From: Oceaniovalibus sp. ACAM 378
GTDB taxonomy: Bacteria; Pseudomonadota; Alphaproteobacteria; Rhodobacterales; Rhodobacteraceae
Length of the DNA: 64,000 nt
Direction of reading: 5' to 3'
Assembly: GCF_008085915.1 (NCBI RefSeq)
Contig: NZ_VSJK01000006.1
Location: 62,001-126,000, forward strand
Program-made: the position numbers and the translations under genes
The notes under the pieces: model-generated
What the model was told of the DNA's origin: nothing
What the model saw: only the letters and a program-made list of their open reading frames with translations
Database searches by the model: none
Shown: in pieces, positions 45,088 to 53,880 of the stretch
Layout of the letters: every line of letters begins with the position of its first letter
Numbering within the stretch: position 1 is the first letter of the stretch

Positions 45088-45127
45088 CGACCAGAGCCGA
45101 ACGGGCAGGACCCATCCGCTCTGGTCG
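45088..45127. repeat. 10-bp inverted repeat between tpa and serB
   Basis: CGACCAGAGC (45088-45097) and GCTCTGGTCG (45118-45127) pair perfectly around a 20-nt loop with an inner GGG/CCC. Located after the tpa stop, it may be an RNA structure stabilising or ending the tpa transcript. No T-tract follows. Confidence 0.5.
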
Positions 45128-45172
45128 TCAATCATCCCCGCATGGCGAACGCCGTCCGAGAGGCCGGTCGCG

Positions 45173-46570
45173 TCAACCCAGAACCCGGGTGAGCGCCTTG
45201 TCGATGCCATCGGTAATGTGATCGATGTCATCGGTGGTGGCAATCAGCGCGGGCGACAGGCAAAGGGTATTGTTGCGGCCCGGGATGCTGCGGTTTGTCG
45301 CGCCGATGATGACGCCCTGCGCCATACAGTCGGCCACCACCCGGCCCACCAGCTTTTCGTTCAGCGGTTCGCGGCTGTCGCGGTCGGCGACCAGTTCGGC
45401 ACCGCAAAACAGCCCCAACCCGCGCACATCACCGATGACAGGGTGCTTTTCCGCCAGCCGTGCCAGATTGCCCATCAGCCGCTCACCCATTTTCAGGGTG
45501 TTGGACAGCAGGTTCTCTTCCTCGATGATCGCCATGTTTTCCAGCGCCGCCGCCGGGCCTGAGGTGCAGCCACCGAAGGTTGAGATATCGCGGAAATAGC
45601 CCATCGGATCGTCGGCGTCGTCCTTGAACATCTCGAACACCGCTTCGGTCGTCACACAGCACGAAATCGCCGCATAGCCCGAGGCGACACCCTTGGCCAT
45701 GGTCACGATATCGGGCTGGATGTCATAGTTCTGGTATCCGAACCATGTGCCCGTGCGTCCCAGACCACAGACGACTTCGTCGATGTGGATCAGGATGTCG
45801 TACTTGCGGCAGATCTCTTGCACGCGGGGCCAGTAACCCGGCGGCGGGGTGATCACGCCGCCGCCAGCCGTCACCGGCTCAAGGCAGATGGCGCCGATGG
45901 TGTCGGGGCCTTCGCGAAGGATCACCTCCTCGATCGCATTGGCGGCGGCGATCCCATAAGCCTCGCCGGACAGATGGCCGAGACCCTGTTCATGGGCGCG
46001 GTATTCCATGCAGTGGGGCACCGGGATAAAGCCGGGGGTGAAGGGGCCGTATTGCGCGTTCCGCTCTTCCTGACCGCCCGCTGACATGCAGGCGATGGTC
46101 ATCCCGTGGTAATCGCGTTCGCGGTACAGGATCTTGTTCTTCTTGCCGCCGTATTTCTTGTGCGCGATCTGGCGCACCATCTTGAAGCCTTTTTCGTTCG
46201 CCTCGGACCCCGAGTTCGCGAAATAGACCCGCGACATGCCGGGCATCTTTTCAATCAGCCGTTTCGACCAGTTCGCGCCGGGAATTGATCCTGCCGATCC
46301 GGCGAAATAGCACAGTTTGACCAACTGGTCGCGCACCGCATTTGCGATCCGTTCGCGGCCATAGCCAACGTTGACGGTCCAGACACCGCCCGACACGCCG
46401 TCGAGATGTTCCTTGCCCGTGATGTCCCAGACCTTCATGCCGCGACCCTCGACCATGATCCGCGGATCGATGGTTTCGAAGGGCTTGTGCTGGATCAGGT
46501 GGTGCCAGACATGGGCGCGATCGGCTTCGATCACACCTTCGGGATCATTTACAGCAAAGGGGACGTTCAT
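45173..46570 (-). CDS. tpa: taurine:pyruvate aminotransferase
   Basis: A 465-residue class III PLP aminotransferase that turns taurine and pyruvate into sulfoacetaldehyde and alanine. The N-terminus (FAVNDPEGVIEADRAHVWHH) and the segment SGGVWTVNVGYGRERIANAV match Tpa of Paracoccus and Roseobacter-type bacteria rather than generic beta-alanine or putrescine enzymes. The PLP Lys is K293 in VTMAKGVASGY. The start ATG 46570 has GGGAG upstream. It is divergent from tauABC, as expected for a taurine pathway; xsc is not in the window. Confidence 0.88.
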   Translation of the reverse strand: MNVPFAVNDPEGVIEADRAHVWHHLIQHKPFETIDPRIMVEGRGMKVWDITGKEHLDGVSGGVWTVNVGYGRERIANAVRDQLVKLCYFAGSAGSIPGANWSKRLIEKMPGMSRVYFANSGSEANEKGFKMVRQIAHKKYGGKKNKILYRERDYHGMTIACMSAGGQEERNAQYGPFTPGFIPVPHCMEYRAHEQGLGHLSGEAYGIAAANAIEEVILREGPDTIGAICLEPVTAGGGVITPPPGYWPRVQEICRKYDILIHIDEVVCGLGRTGTWFGYQNYDIQPDIVTMAKGVASGYAAISCCVTTEAVFEMFKDDADDPMGYFRDISTFGGCTSGPAAALENMAIIEEENLLSNTLKMGERLMGNLARLAEKHPVIGDVRGLGLFCGAELVADRDSREPLNEKLVGRVVADCMAQGVIIGATNRSIPGRNNTLCLSPALIATTDDIDHITDGIDKALTRVLG

Positions 46571-47115
46571 CAGGGGCTCCCGAAATTTTAAGTAAGGATG
46601 GCGCAGATGGCATCGGCAAGGGCCGATCCCGCAGTTGCGGTTGGCTACACTCTGCCTCACGACTGTCCGGCAGATTAGGGCCAGCCGAGGGCAACCGATA
46701 AGGCCAGTCCGGAGCGGTATCGGCAGGTCAGGCGGCGGGCGCGGGCCAAAGGCCAATCCCCCGGGTGTTTGGATGTCTCACGTTTCAGAAATCTGGCCGG
46801 GGATCGCATGGCTTCGCCCCGGGGGCAGGACCCCTGCTGGCGGGTTGGCGGCGGTCAATCCTGCAGGCCACCAACACATGATGTTCTTGACGGGGCTTCT
46901 GGATTCTGGATTTATCGACATGGGCACAGTGGTCGTATCGTGTCGGGGCGATCCAGAGGAACCTGTGCCACTTGGGGCTGCAATGCGCGTCCGCGCCCCC
47001 TGTGTGCGAGCGGGTGCCTGCGCGACCCGGGCGCGACATGACGAAAAAAATGAAAGTCGAGAACAACGAAAATAACGACCCGGCATCAGATCGGGCACCA
47101 ACAAGGAGTGAACTG
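46571..47115. promoter_or_regulatory. divergent tpa/tauA regulatory region
   Basis: A 545-bp gene-free stretch between divergent tpa and tauA. Toward tauA, TTGACG (46887-46892) and ATTTAT (46910-46915) are 17 bp apart, a possible promoter. The spacer contains a repeated TTCTGGA reading CTGGATTCTGGATTTA, which resembles the CTGGACTTAA-type half-site reported for TauR of Rhodobacter. TauR itself is not encoded here. A frame of about 100 codons crosses the region but has no supported start. Confidence 0.35.
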
Positions 47116-48114
47116 ATGACCAAGACCACCATCAAGGGTCTGCTAGCCGGCGCTGCGCTGGCAATTTCTGCGCAATCCGCATTCGCCGCCGCACATATGG
47201 ATGAAATCACCGTCGCCTATTTCCTGGAATGGCCGATGCCGTTCCTGGTTGCCAAGGCCGAGGGCAGATATGACGAAGCGCTGGGCGTCAAGGTCAACTG
47301 GCGGTCGTTCGAGACCGGAACCGCGATGTCTGCTGCCATGGCGTCGGGTGACGTGATGTTGTCCGTCTCGCAGGGGGTGCCGCCCTTCGTTGTGGCCGCG
47401 TCTGCCGGGCAGGACATTCAGGTGCTCGACGTCGCCGTATCCTATTCGGACAACGACAACTGCGTCGTTCGCACCGATCTGGAGATCGACAAGGACAGCG
47501 CTGACGAACTGGCCGGCAAAAAGGTCGCCGTGCCGCTGGGCACCGCGGCGCACTATGGTTTCCTGCGTCAGATGGATCATTTCGGCGTCGATGTCTCAGG
47601 GCTCGAGGTTGTGAACATGGCACCGCCCGAAGGTGCCGCCGCACTGGCACAGGGTGCTGTTGACTTCGCCTGCGGCTATGGCGGCGGTCTGGGCCGGATG
47701 AAAGAAAGCGGCAACGTTCTGCTGACCGGACCTGAAAAGGAAGAGTTGGGAATTCTGGTGTTCGACGTTACATCGGCCCCCGCCGCCTTTGTCGCCGAGA
47801 ATCCGGATCTGGTTTCGGCCTTTCTCAAGGTGACGGCCGAGGTCAACGCAGAATGGAACGCCGATCACAGCGAAGCGATGCTGGCAACGATCGCCGAAGA
47901 ATCCGGCATGGATCTGGAGGCCACCAGAGACTCGATTTCCACCATGTCGTTCCCGTCGGTCGAAGACCAGCTTGGGGCCACATGGTTCGGCGGTGCTGTC
48001 CTGCCCTTCATGAAAGGGGTGGCCGATGTCTTCGTCGAAGCGAAATCAATCGACAGCGCGCTCGACAGCTATGAGAGCACTGTGAACACCGGCCCTCTGG
48101 CTGCGGCAAAGTGA
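47116..48114 (+). CDS. tauA: taurine ABC transporter substrate-binding protein
   Basis: A 332-residue periplasmic binding protein of the TauA/SsuA family with a signal peptide (TIKGLLAGAALAISAQSAFA). Mature part opens MDEITVAYFLEWPMPFLVAK, and GDVMLSVSQGVPPFVVAAS is the sulfonate-binding region. ATG 47116 has AAGGAG 6-13 bp upstream and is chosen over earlier in-frame codons that would precede the signal peptide. It heads tauA-tauB-tauC. Confidence 0.9.
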   Translation: MTKTTIKGLLAGAALAISAQSAFAAAHMDEITVAYFLEWPMPFLVAKAEGRYDEALGVKVNWRSFETGTAMSAAMASGDVMLSVSQGVPPFVVAASAGQDIQVLDVAVSYSDNDNCVVRTDLEIDKDSADELAGKKVAVPLGTAAHYGFLRQMDHFGVDVSGLEVVNMAPPEGAAALAQGAVDFACGYGGGLGRMKESGNVLLTGPEKEELGILVFDVTSAPAAFVAENPDLVSAFLKVTAEVNAEWNADHSEAMLATIAEESGMDLEATRDSISTMSFPSVEDQLGATWFGGAVLPFMKGVADVFVEAKSIDSALDSYESTVNTGPLAAAK

Positions 48115-48197
48115 TCTGACGCGGTTGCGTGGCGGTCCCGATTGCGGGTCGCCATGCAGCCGGATGCCAACGAAAACCTGTGAAACAGGAGGCGGTC

Positions 48198-49007
48198 ATG
48201 TCGTCACTGAAAATCGACAATATCTCGATGCGCTTCGACCTGCCGAACGGCGGGGCAGTGCAGGCGCTGAAGAATGTATCGCTGGAGCTGAACCAAGGCG
48301 AATTGCTGTCGGTGCTGGGGCCGTCAGGCTGTGGCAAGACGACATTGCTGAACATCGTCGCTGGGTTTCTGGCCCCGACCGAAGGCAAGATCGTGCTGGG
48401 TGGCAAGACGGTCAAAGGGCCGGGTGCCGACCGGGGCATGGTGTTTCAGCAAGGTGCGCTGTTCGAATGGATGAGCGTGCGTGAAAACGTCGGCTTTGGT
48501 CCTTCGATGAAGGGCATGCCCAAGGCGGAAAAGAAACAGATCGTCGATCACCTGCTGGAAACTGTCGGGCTTCATGATTTCAAGGAAAAAGCAGTCTATG
48601 AGCTGTCGGGCGGCATGCAACAGCGGGTGGCGCTGGCCCGCTGTCTTGCCAACGACCCCGAGGTGATCCTGATGGACGAACCGCTGGGCGCGCTTGACGC
48701 ACTGACCCGTGAAAAGATGCAGGGGCTGGTTCTGAACCTGTGGAAGGAAACCGGCAAGACCGTGATCCTGATCACCCATTCCGTCGAAGAGGCGCTGTTG
48801 CTGGGTGAACGCCTGTTGGTCATGGCGCCGCGCCCCGGACGCATCCACAGGGAATATCGCCTGCCCTTCGCGGAAATGGGCGTCAACTCGGACCTGCGCG
48901 AGGTCAAGAAACATCCCGAATTCAACCTCAAGCGAGAAGAGATCCTCAGCATGATCTGGGAAATGGAAGAGGAAATCATGGGTCCGAGCGAGGTGGCCGG
49001 CGCATGA
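48198..49007 (+). CDS. tauB: taurine ABC transporter ATP-binding protein
   Basis: A 269-residue ATPase with Walker A GPSGCGKTTLL, signature LSGGMQQRVALARCL and Walker B VILMDEPLGALD, of the nitrate/sulfonate/taurine subfamily. ATG 48198 is preceded by ACAGGAGGCGGTC, a strong ribosome-binding site. It overlaps tauC by 4 bp. Confidence 0.92.
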   Translation: MSSLKIDNISMRFDLPNGGAVQALKNVSLELNQGELLSVLGPSGCGKTTLLNIVAGFLAPTEGKIVLGGKTVKGPGADRGMVFQQGALFEWMSVRENVGFGPSMKGMPKAEKKQIVDHLLETVGLHDFKEKAVYELSGGMQQRVALARCLANDPEVILMDEPLGALDALTREKMQGLVLNLWKETGKTVILITHSVEEALLLGERLLVMAPRPGRIHREYRLPFAEMGVNSDLREVKKHPEFNLKREEILSMIWEMEEEIMGPSEVAGA

Positions 49008-50275
49008 TTATCCTGTTGATCTATATCGCTCTTTTCGTCGGCGCATTTGTGGCGGTCAGCGCGATTGGCCATGCGCGGGCCAAGGCGCATGATTTCACTT
49101 CGCTGAAGACCGTGACCTTTGGTGATGAAAGTGCCGTTCGCCCGAACCGCGCCGCCAGCGTAATTTCAATCCTGGTGCTGTTTCTGTTGTGGGGCGCGTT
49201 CACCGGCTCAAAATGGTTGCCTGAATTCCTCCATGCACCCGGCCCATTCATCGGCGCCACCGAATTCAACTATACGCTAAGGACCGCCGACGGATCGACC
49301 GATGATGCCACGGTGACGGTCAATGTTTACGCGGCAGGTGCGGACGAAACGGCCCCCGAAGTTGACCCGGGCGACGGGATTGCCAAAAACGATTCCGCCG
49401 CGATCAGGGCGTGGCGGTCGGGGCTGATCCGGGTGGATCGCAACGATGAACTGGGCCGCGAAGACGGCGCCGAGATTGTCGCGATCAACGGCGAACCCAT
49501 CGCCCCGGGCGGCGAGGTGTTTGTCAGCAACGCACGGCTTGGAATGTCGACAAAAGGCACCCTCAACTTCGTGCCCGACAAAGGCTGGCAGATGGAACCG
49601 ATCTGGCTGCCCGCGCCGGAAACCGTGCTGAAGCGAACCTTCGAGATCGCAAGCGACGGGTATCAGAATTTCACGCTTGCCGAACATCTGTTCTGGTCGC
49701 TGTTCCGGGTGATCGTCGGGTTTCTGTGCGGCGCCATCGTGGGCATACCGCTTGGCTATGCCATGGGTCTGTCAAACTGGTTTCGCGGCTGGTTTGACCC
49801 AATCGTCGAATTCATGCGCCCGGTGCCGCCGCTTGCGCTGATCCCGCTGGTGATCATCTGGGCCGGGATCGGTGAGGTGGGCAAGATCATCCTGCTGTTT
49901 CTGGCGGCACTGTGGATCATGGCCATCGCGGCGCGCGCCGGTGTGTCGGGCGTGCGGATTTCCAAGGTGCACGCTGCCTATTCTCTTGGGGCGAGCAAGT
50001 GGCAGATCCTGCGCCATGTGATCATCCCGAATTCGCTGCCCGAGATTTTCACCGGTGCTCGGGTGGCGATGGGCGTCTGCTGGGGCACTGTGGTTGCGGC
50101 AGAACTGGTCGCGGCGGAAAAGGGTGCGGGCATGATGATCATGGTCGCCTCGCGGTTCCAGCTGACCGATATCGTGATCATGGGGATCATCCTGATCGGG
50201 GTCATCGGCTATGGGATCGACATCCTGATGCGGATCGCCGAAGGATACCTCGTGCCATGGAAGGGCAAGGGCTGA
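49004..50275 (+). CDS. tauC: taurine ABC transporter permease with large periplasmic insertion
   Basis: A 423-residue permease, about 150 residues longer than E. coli TauC (275). The C-terminal half (from about residue 201, LPAPETVLKRTFEIASDG) is the normal SsuC/TauC domain with an EAA loop (AAYSLGASKWQILRHVIIP). The N-terminal half has helices at about 2-22 and 51-66, then a hydrophilic region of about 120 residues (80-200). This insertion has a PDZ-like pattern (REDGAEIVAINGEPIAPGG). It probably contacts TauA or the periplasm; function is unknown. It overlaps tauB. Confidence 0.88.
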   Translation: MIILLIYIALFVGAFVAVSAIGHARAKAHDFTSLKTVTFGDESAVRPNRAASVISILVLFLLWGAFTGSKWLPEFLHAPGPFIGATEFNYTLRTADGSTDDATVTVNVYAAGADETAPEVDPGDGIAKNDSAAIRAWRSGLIRVDRNDELGREDGAEIVAINGEPIAPGGEVFVSNARLGMSTKGTLNFVPDKGWQMEPIWLPAPETVLKRTFEIASDGYQNFTLAEHLFWSLFRVIVGFLCGAIVGIPLGYAMGLSNWFRGWFDPIVEFMRPVPPLALIPLVIIWAGIGEVGKIILLFLAALWIMAIAARAGVSGVRISKVHAAYSLGASKWQILRHVIIPNSLPEIFTGARVAMGVCWGTVVAAELVAAEKGAGMMIMVASRFQLTDIVIMGIILIGVIGYGIDILMRIAEGYLVPWKGKG

Positions 50276-50423
50276 GGCGCGCCCGGAGATCTGTCCAGTG
50301 GACGGATTTCAGCGCCAAGCGGGCAGAGCCCCGGGCCGCCGGCAGGCACGCCCGGAGATCCTTCCAGCGAGTTGATTTTTGCGCCGAACGGGCAAAGCCC
50401 CGGGCCAAATGGCAGGCGCGCCC
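50276..50423. repeat. 69-70-bp imperfect tandem repeat between tauC and rraA-like gene
   Basis: Two units (50276-50344 and 50345-50414) begin GGCGCGCCCGGAGATC or GGCACGCCCGGAGATC, share GGGCA-AGCCCCGGGCC blocks, and are followed by a 9-bp start of a third unit. The first has an internal inverted repeat (CTGTCCAGTGGACGG). I recall the same motif dispersed between genes of Rhodobacteraceae, so it is probably a repeated intergenic element. Confidence 0.7.
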
Positions 50424-50438
50424 AAAGGAGATGACGAA

Positions 50439-51134
50439 ATGATCGAAGAACCGCCGCTGATAACCATTGGTGCAAAACGCAACCGCCCGACCGAGGCCCA
50501 GATCGCCGCGTTTCAGGGCGTTCCGACCGGGTTTGTCAACGACGCGATGTTCGGTCTGGGTGCTTTGTCCCGCGATATCCGGCCCTTGGGCGAGGGGCGC
50601 GATCTGACCTGTGTCGCCGCTGGTCCGGCGCTGACGGTCGACAACCGACCCGGTGACCTTTTGGCGCTTCTCTGTTCACTGTCGGAAATCAGCCCCGGCG
50701 ACATGGTGGTTTCCGCCTGCGCCGGGTTTCAAGGCTGCGCGGCAGCGGGCGACCGGGTGGCCGGGATGATCCGCAACAATGGCGCGGTGGGCTTTGTCAC
50801 CGACGGGCCGATGCGGGATTATGCCGGAATCGTCGCCGTGGGGATGCCATGCTGGTGTACTGGCCTGACGCCTGCTTCGCCGTTTGGCAAGGGGCCGGGG
50901 CGGATCGGCCTGCCCATCGATATCGCCGGTCAACGGGTCGAAAGCGGCGACATGGTGGTCGCAGATCGGGACGGCGTGGTCATCGTGCCTTTTGCCCGAA
51001 TCGACGAAGTGATCACCGCTCTGGAGCGGGTCACAGCGGCCGAGACCGAAATGGATGCCGAGGTGGCGGACGGGTTGCGCATTCCCGACGGCATCCGCGA
51101 CCTTCTGGAAACAGATCAGGTAAAACGCATCTGA
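50439..51134 (+). CDS. RraA-like / HMG-aldolase family protein
   Basis: A 231-residue protein of the RraA/demethylmenaquinone methyltransferase-like family, which includes 4-hydroxy-4-methyl-2-oxoglutarate aldolases and oxaloacetate decarboxylases. The catalytic region NNGAVGFVTDGPMRDYAGI has the conserved Arg and Asp, and ESGDMVVADRDGVVIVP is typical. ATG 50439 has AAAGGAG 8 bp upstream. Activity on RNase E is unlikely given the class. It follows tauC with a repeat-filled gap and may belong to the same transcript. Confidence 0.83.
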   Translation: MIEEPPLITIGAKRNRPTEAQIAAFQGVPTGFVNDAMFGLGALSRDIRPLGEGRDLTCVAAGPALTVDNRPGDLLALLCSLSEISPGDMVVSACAGFQGCAAAGDRVAGMIRNNGAVGFVTDGPMRDYAGIVAVGMPCWCTGLTPASPFGKGPGRIGLPIDIAGQRVESGDMVVADRDGVVIVPFARIDEVITALERVTAAETEMDAEVADGLRIPDGIRDLLETDQVKRI

Positions 51135-51717
51135 TCATTCAGCCGATGAAGGCCCGGATCACCTAGCCCAAAACTGTGCCAGCCCCGACGCCCAAAAGCC
51201 AACGGGCGGCGAACCACAGCAGTCGGGCCACCCGTGATAGCCTTCGTCGGCGCCGGTCTTTCCGCGAAACATCCAATAGGCAGAGCCGAGCTCGATCAGG
51301 AGTGTGGAGATCGGCACGATTGGCGGACTAGCACCGCAGAGAAATTGGCCCGCCCGATGGAAAATGCGCGAAAGACAATAGGAAAGGCGATGGTGAGGGC
51401 AAACTGGAATCTCAGTCGATCGAGAGATCAAACCCGAATATCGGATGATTCTGGGCTTGGTTTCTCGGATATCAACCCATCTGAGCGGTTTGGCAAAGCG
51501 GCAATGATCCGCCACATGGTGGCATCGGGTCGGGGGCGCCGTGACATTCGGGTGCCAGTCTGTCTCGCAGAGTCGAAAAATTGTCTACGAATCGTTGTCC
51601 CGGTCGGGGGCAGGTGGCAATCGGGCAACGGTCGTGTGGCCGCAATGCCCTTCTGCTCGGGGGCGGCGGCAGGCGCGGCACACCTGAGGTCCGGCCAATC
51701 GGCTGTTTGATCCAAAT
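51135..51717. other. 580-bp region without a supported gene
   Basis: Between the RraA-like gene and ppaC. Frames of 118 and 158 codons exist on opposite strands, but neither resembles a known protein. The plus strand ends at a strong terminator, so an RNA or a decayed gene may be present. No tRNA-like fold was found. Confidence 0.4.
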
Positions 51718-51748
51718 TAAAGGGGCGCCAATGGGCGCCCCTTTTTTT
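51718..51748 (+). terminator. intrinsic terminator
   Basis: AAAGGGGCGCC and its complement form a 12-bp stem (51718-51729 and 51734-51745) with a 4-nt loop, followed by a T-run on the plus strand to about 51748. It ends plus-strand transcription from the RraA-like gene or the region before it. The minus strand also has a short T tract, so it could serve ppaC, whose stop is 27 bp away. Confidence 0.85.
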
Positions 51749-51774
51749 GTGCATGAATTGGCGTTTCGCAGCAG

Positions 51775-52698
51775 TCAGAGCGCGAGGTTGGGTATGATCT
51801 GTTTCTTGCGGCTCATGATGCCCGGCAGCACGACGGTGTCGCCATCGCCACAGACGGTCGCAAAGCTGTTCTCCGCCAGTCGGCGCACCAGATCGTTGGG
51901 AACAAGCAGTGTCGCTTCTTCGTTCAGGATGTCGACGACGAACAGCAGCACCTGATCAACGCCATCCTCGGCCGCCACGGTTTCCATCGCGCTCATCAGG
52001 CTGGCCTTGCGGTCAAGAATCATCTTGGGCGATGTGGTTTCCAGCACCGAAACGCGGAATTTCGTCCCGCTAACGGCATATTCCTTGGAATCCATACGCA
52101 GCAGTTCGGCGTCGGAAAACTCGGACACGTCTGATTTCGCGGCGAACATCTCGGCAGCGTAATCGGCGATCGTGATGCCGAGTTCTTCGGCCAGCCGTTC
52201 GGCCAGGGCGCGGTCATGGTCGGTGGTGGTGGGGCTGCGGAACTCCAGCGTGTCGGACAGGATGCAGGACAGCATCGCGCCCTTGATCGCCTCGGGCATC
52301 TTGGCGGCGTCGGCCCCCATCAGGTCGTGCATGATGGTGGCGGTGCAGGCCAGCGGGCGGATGGTGATGTCGATGGGGCCCTTCGTCTCAAGCCCGCCAA
52401 CCAGTTTGTGATGGTCGATGATCGCGGTGATGTCGGCGTCGTTGATCCCGGCGGGCAGTTCGGCAGGATTGTTGGTGTCGACGAGCACGACTTTGTCGGC
52501 GGCCGATACCTGCGAAATGATCACGGGCTTGTCCAGCGACCAGCGGGTCAGCATGAAGGCCGCCTCGGTGTTCGGCTCGCCCAGCAGGCGGGGTTCGGCA
52601 GGATTGCCCAGAACCTCGGTCATGTACCAGGCCCAGATGATGGGCGATCCGGTGGAATCGGTATCGGGCGATTTGTGGCCGAATACGAGTGTGGTCAT
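51775..52698 (-). CDS. ppaC: manganese-dependent inorganic pyrophosphatase (family II)
   Basis: A 307-residue DHH-family phosphatase that splits diphosphate. GHKSPDTDS near the N-terminus, IIDHHK (DHH motif) and the C-terminal DHHA2 region with the SRKKQ motif are present. Length matches family II enzymes (about 310). Found in some Rhodobacteraceae in place of or besides the family I enzyme. The start ATG 52698 is preceded by GAGAGATTCCC. Confidence 0.92.
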   Translation of the reverse strand: MTTLVFGHKSPDTDSTGSPIIWAWYMTEVLGNPAEPRLLGEPNTEAAFMLTRWSLDKPVIISQVSAADKVVLVDTNNPAELPAGINDADITAIIDHHKLVGGLETKGPIDITIRPLACTATIMHDLMGADAAKMPEAIKGAMLSCILSDTLEFRSPTTTDHDRALAERLAEELGITIADYAAEMFAAKSDVSEFSDAELLRMDSKEYAVSGTKFRVSVLETTSPKMILDRKASLMSAMETVAAEDGVDQVLLFVVDILNEEATLLVPNDLVRRLAENSFATVCGDGDTVVLPGIMSRKKQIIPNLAL

Positions 52699-52836
52699 GG
52701 GAATCTCTCGCGATTGTTATTGTGTGGGTGATTGTGTCTGGCTGGTTTTGCGCCGCTTATAGGCGCGACATCCCGAGTTGTCACCCACCCCGCTTTCCCC
52801 GCTGACACTGCGGACGCGGCAGGCTATCACACGGCC

Positions 52837-53502
52837 ATGACGCGCGTCCGTGAAACCGAACTCTATCTCCCCGTGAAGGCGTTTCTTCAGGCTCAGGGGT
52901 ATGAGGTGAAGGCCGAGATCGGCGCGGCCGACGTGGTGGCGGTGCGCGGCGGTGAAGACCCGGTGATCGTCGAGCTGAAGACCGGATTCACCCTTGCGCT
53001 GCTGCATCAGGCAGTCACACGACAGTCGATGACCGACTGGGTCTATGTTGCGGTGCCGCGTCCGAAAGGGCGATTGGGTCTGCGGCTTTTGAAGGACAAC
53101 ACAGGGCTGTGCCGGCGGTTGGGGCTGGGATTGGTGACGGTGCGGCTGGCCGACGGGCTGGTGCAGGTGCATTGTGACCCGGCCACTTTCCAGCCGCGCA
53201 AGGTGGCGGTGCGGCGCACGCAATTGCTGCGGGAGTTCGCGCGGCGGGTCGGCGACCCCAATACCGGCGGCGCGACGCGTGTGGGGCTGGTCACTGCATA
53301 CCGGCAGGATGCGGTGCTTTGTGCGCGTCACCTGCTGGACGGACCGTGCAAAGGGGCTGTGGTTGCGCGGGCGACAGGTGTGGCACGGGCGACGCGGATG
53401 ATGGCCGACGATCATTATGGCTGGTTCGTGCGACTGGAAACCGGCATCTATGCACTGACGCCCAAGGGGCGCGCAGCACTGACGGAGAATGGCGATGGAT
53501 GA
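52837..53502 (+). CDS. DUF2161 family putative PD-(D/E)xK protein
   Basis: A 221-residue protein. The N-terminal half has a PD-(D/E)xK-like pattern (GAADVVAVRGGEDPVIVELK, with the acid in GAADV and the ELK pair), and the C-terminal half looks like a winged helix. It may bind or cleave nucleic acid, but the family is uncharacterised. ATG 52837 is the start; the frame before it is not conserved-looking. It overlaps the DUF2750 gene by 14 bp or less. Confidence 0.78.
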   Translation: MTRVRETELYLPVKAFLQAQGYEVKAEIGAADVVAVRGGEDPVIVELKTGFTLALLHQAVTRQSMTDWVYVAVPRPKGRLGLRLLKDNTGLCRRLGLGLVTVRLADGLVQVHCDPATFQPRKVAVRRTQLLREFARRVGDPNTGGATRVGLVTAYRQDAVLCARHLLDGPCKGAVVARATGVARATRMMADDHYGWFVRLETGIYALTPKGRAALTENGDG

Positions 53503-53875
53503 TCAACAAATGGGCGCGCTGCTGTCGCTGGACCCCGAGGACCGGTATTGGCATCTGGTCGATGCAGCCGCGCGCGGCGGGTCATTGTGGGGGCTCAAGG
53601 GGCAGGGCGGTTGGCTGATTCCACTGTCGGGCGACGGGTTCGAATATCTGCCGGTCTGGCCCGCCGAACGATTGGCCCAGACGGTGGGCGATCTCATTCA
53701 CTCCGGCAACATCGCGACAGAAATCACCATGGAAGAATTCACCGCCGTCTGGCTGGATGAATTGACCGAGGGCGGCGTGCGGATCGGCGTGTTTCCCGAC
53801 GCGGATGGTGCGTTGTGGGATGTCAGTCCGGTCGAGTTGTTTGACGCGATTGATGATGAAGCGACACGGTACTGA
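53489..53875 (+). CDS. DUF2750 family protein
   Basis: A 128-residue acidic cytoplasmic protein, with LWGLKGQGGWLIPLSGDG and EYLPVWPAERLAQTVGDL in the middle and a DUF2750-like C-terminus. ATG 53489 or 53495 is the start: GGAG at 53484-53487 has ideal spacing to the second. It overlaps the end of the DUF2161 gene, so the two are probably one transcript. Function unknown. Confidence 0.78.
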   Translation: MAMDDQQMGALLSLDPEDRYWHLVDAAARGGSLWGLKGQGGWLIPLSGDGFEYLPVWPAERLAQTVGDLIHSGNIATEITMEEFTAVWLDELTEGGVRIGVFPDADGALWDVSPVELFDAIDDEATRY

Positions 53876-53880
53876 CGGCA

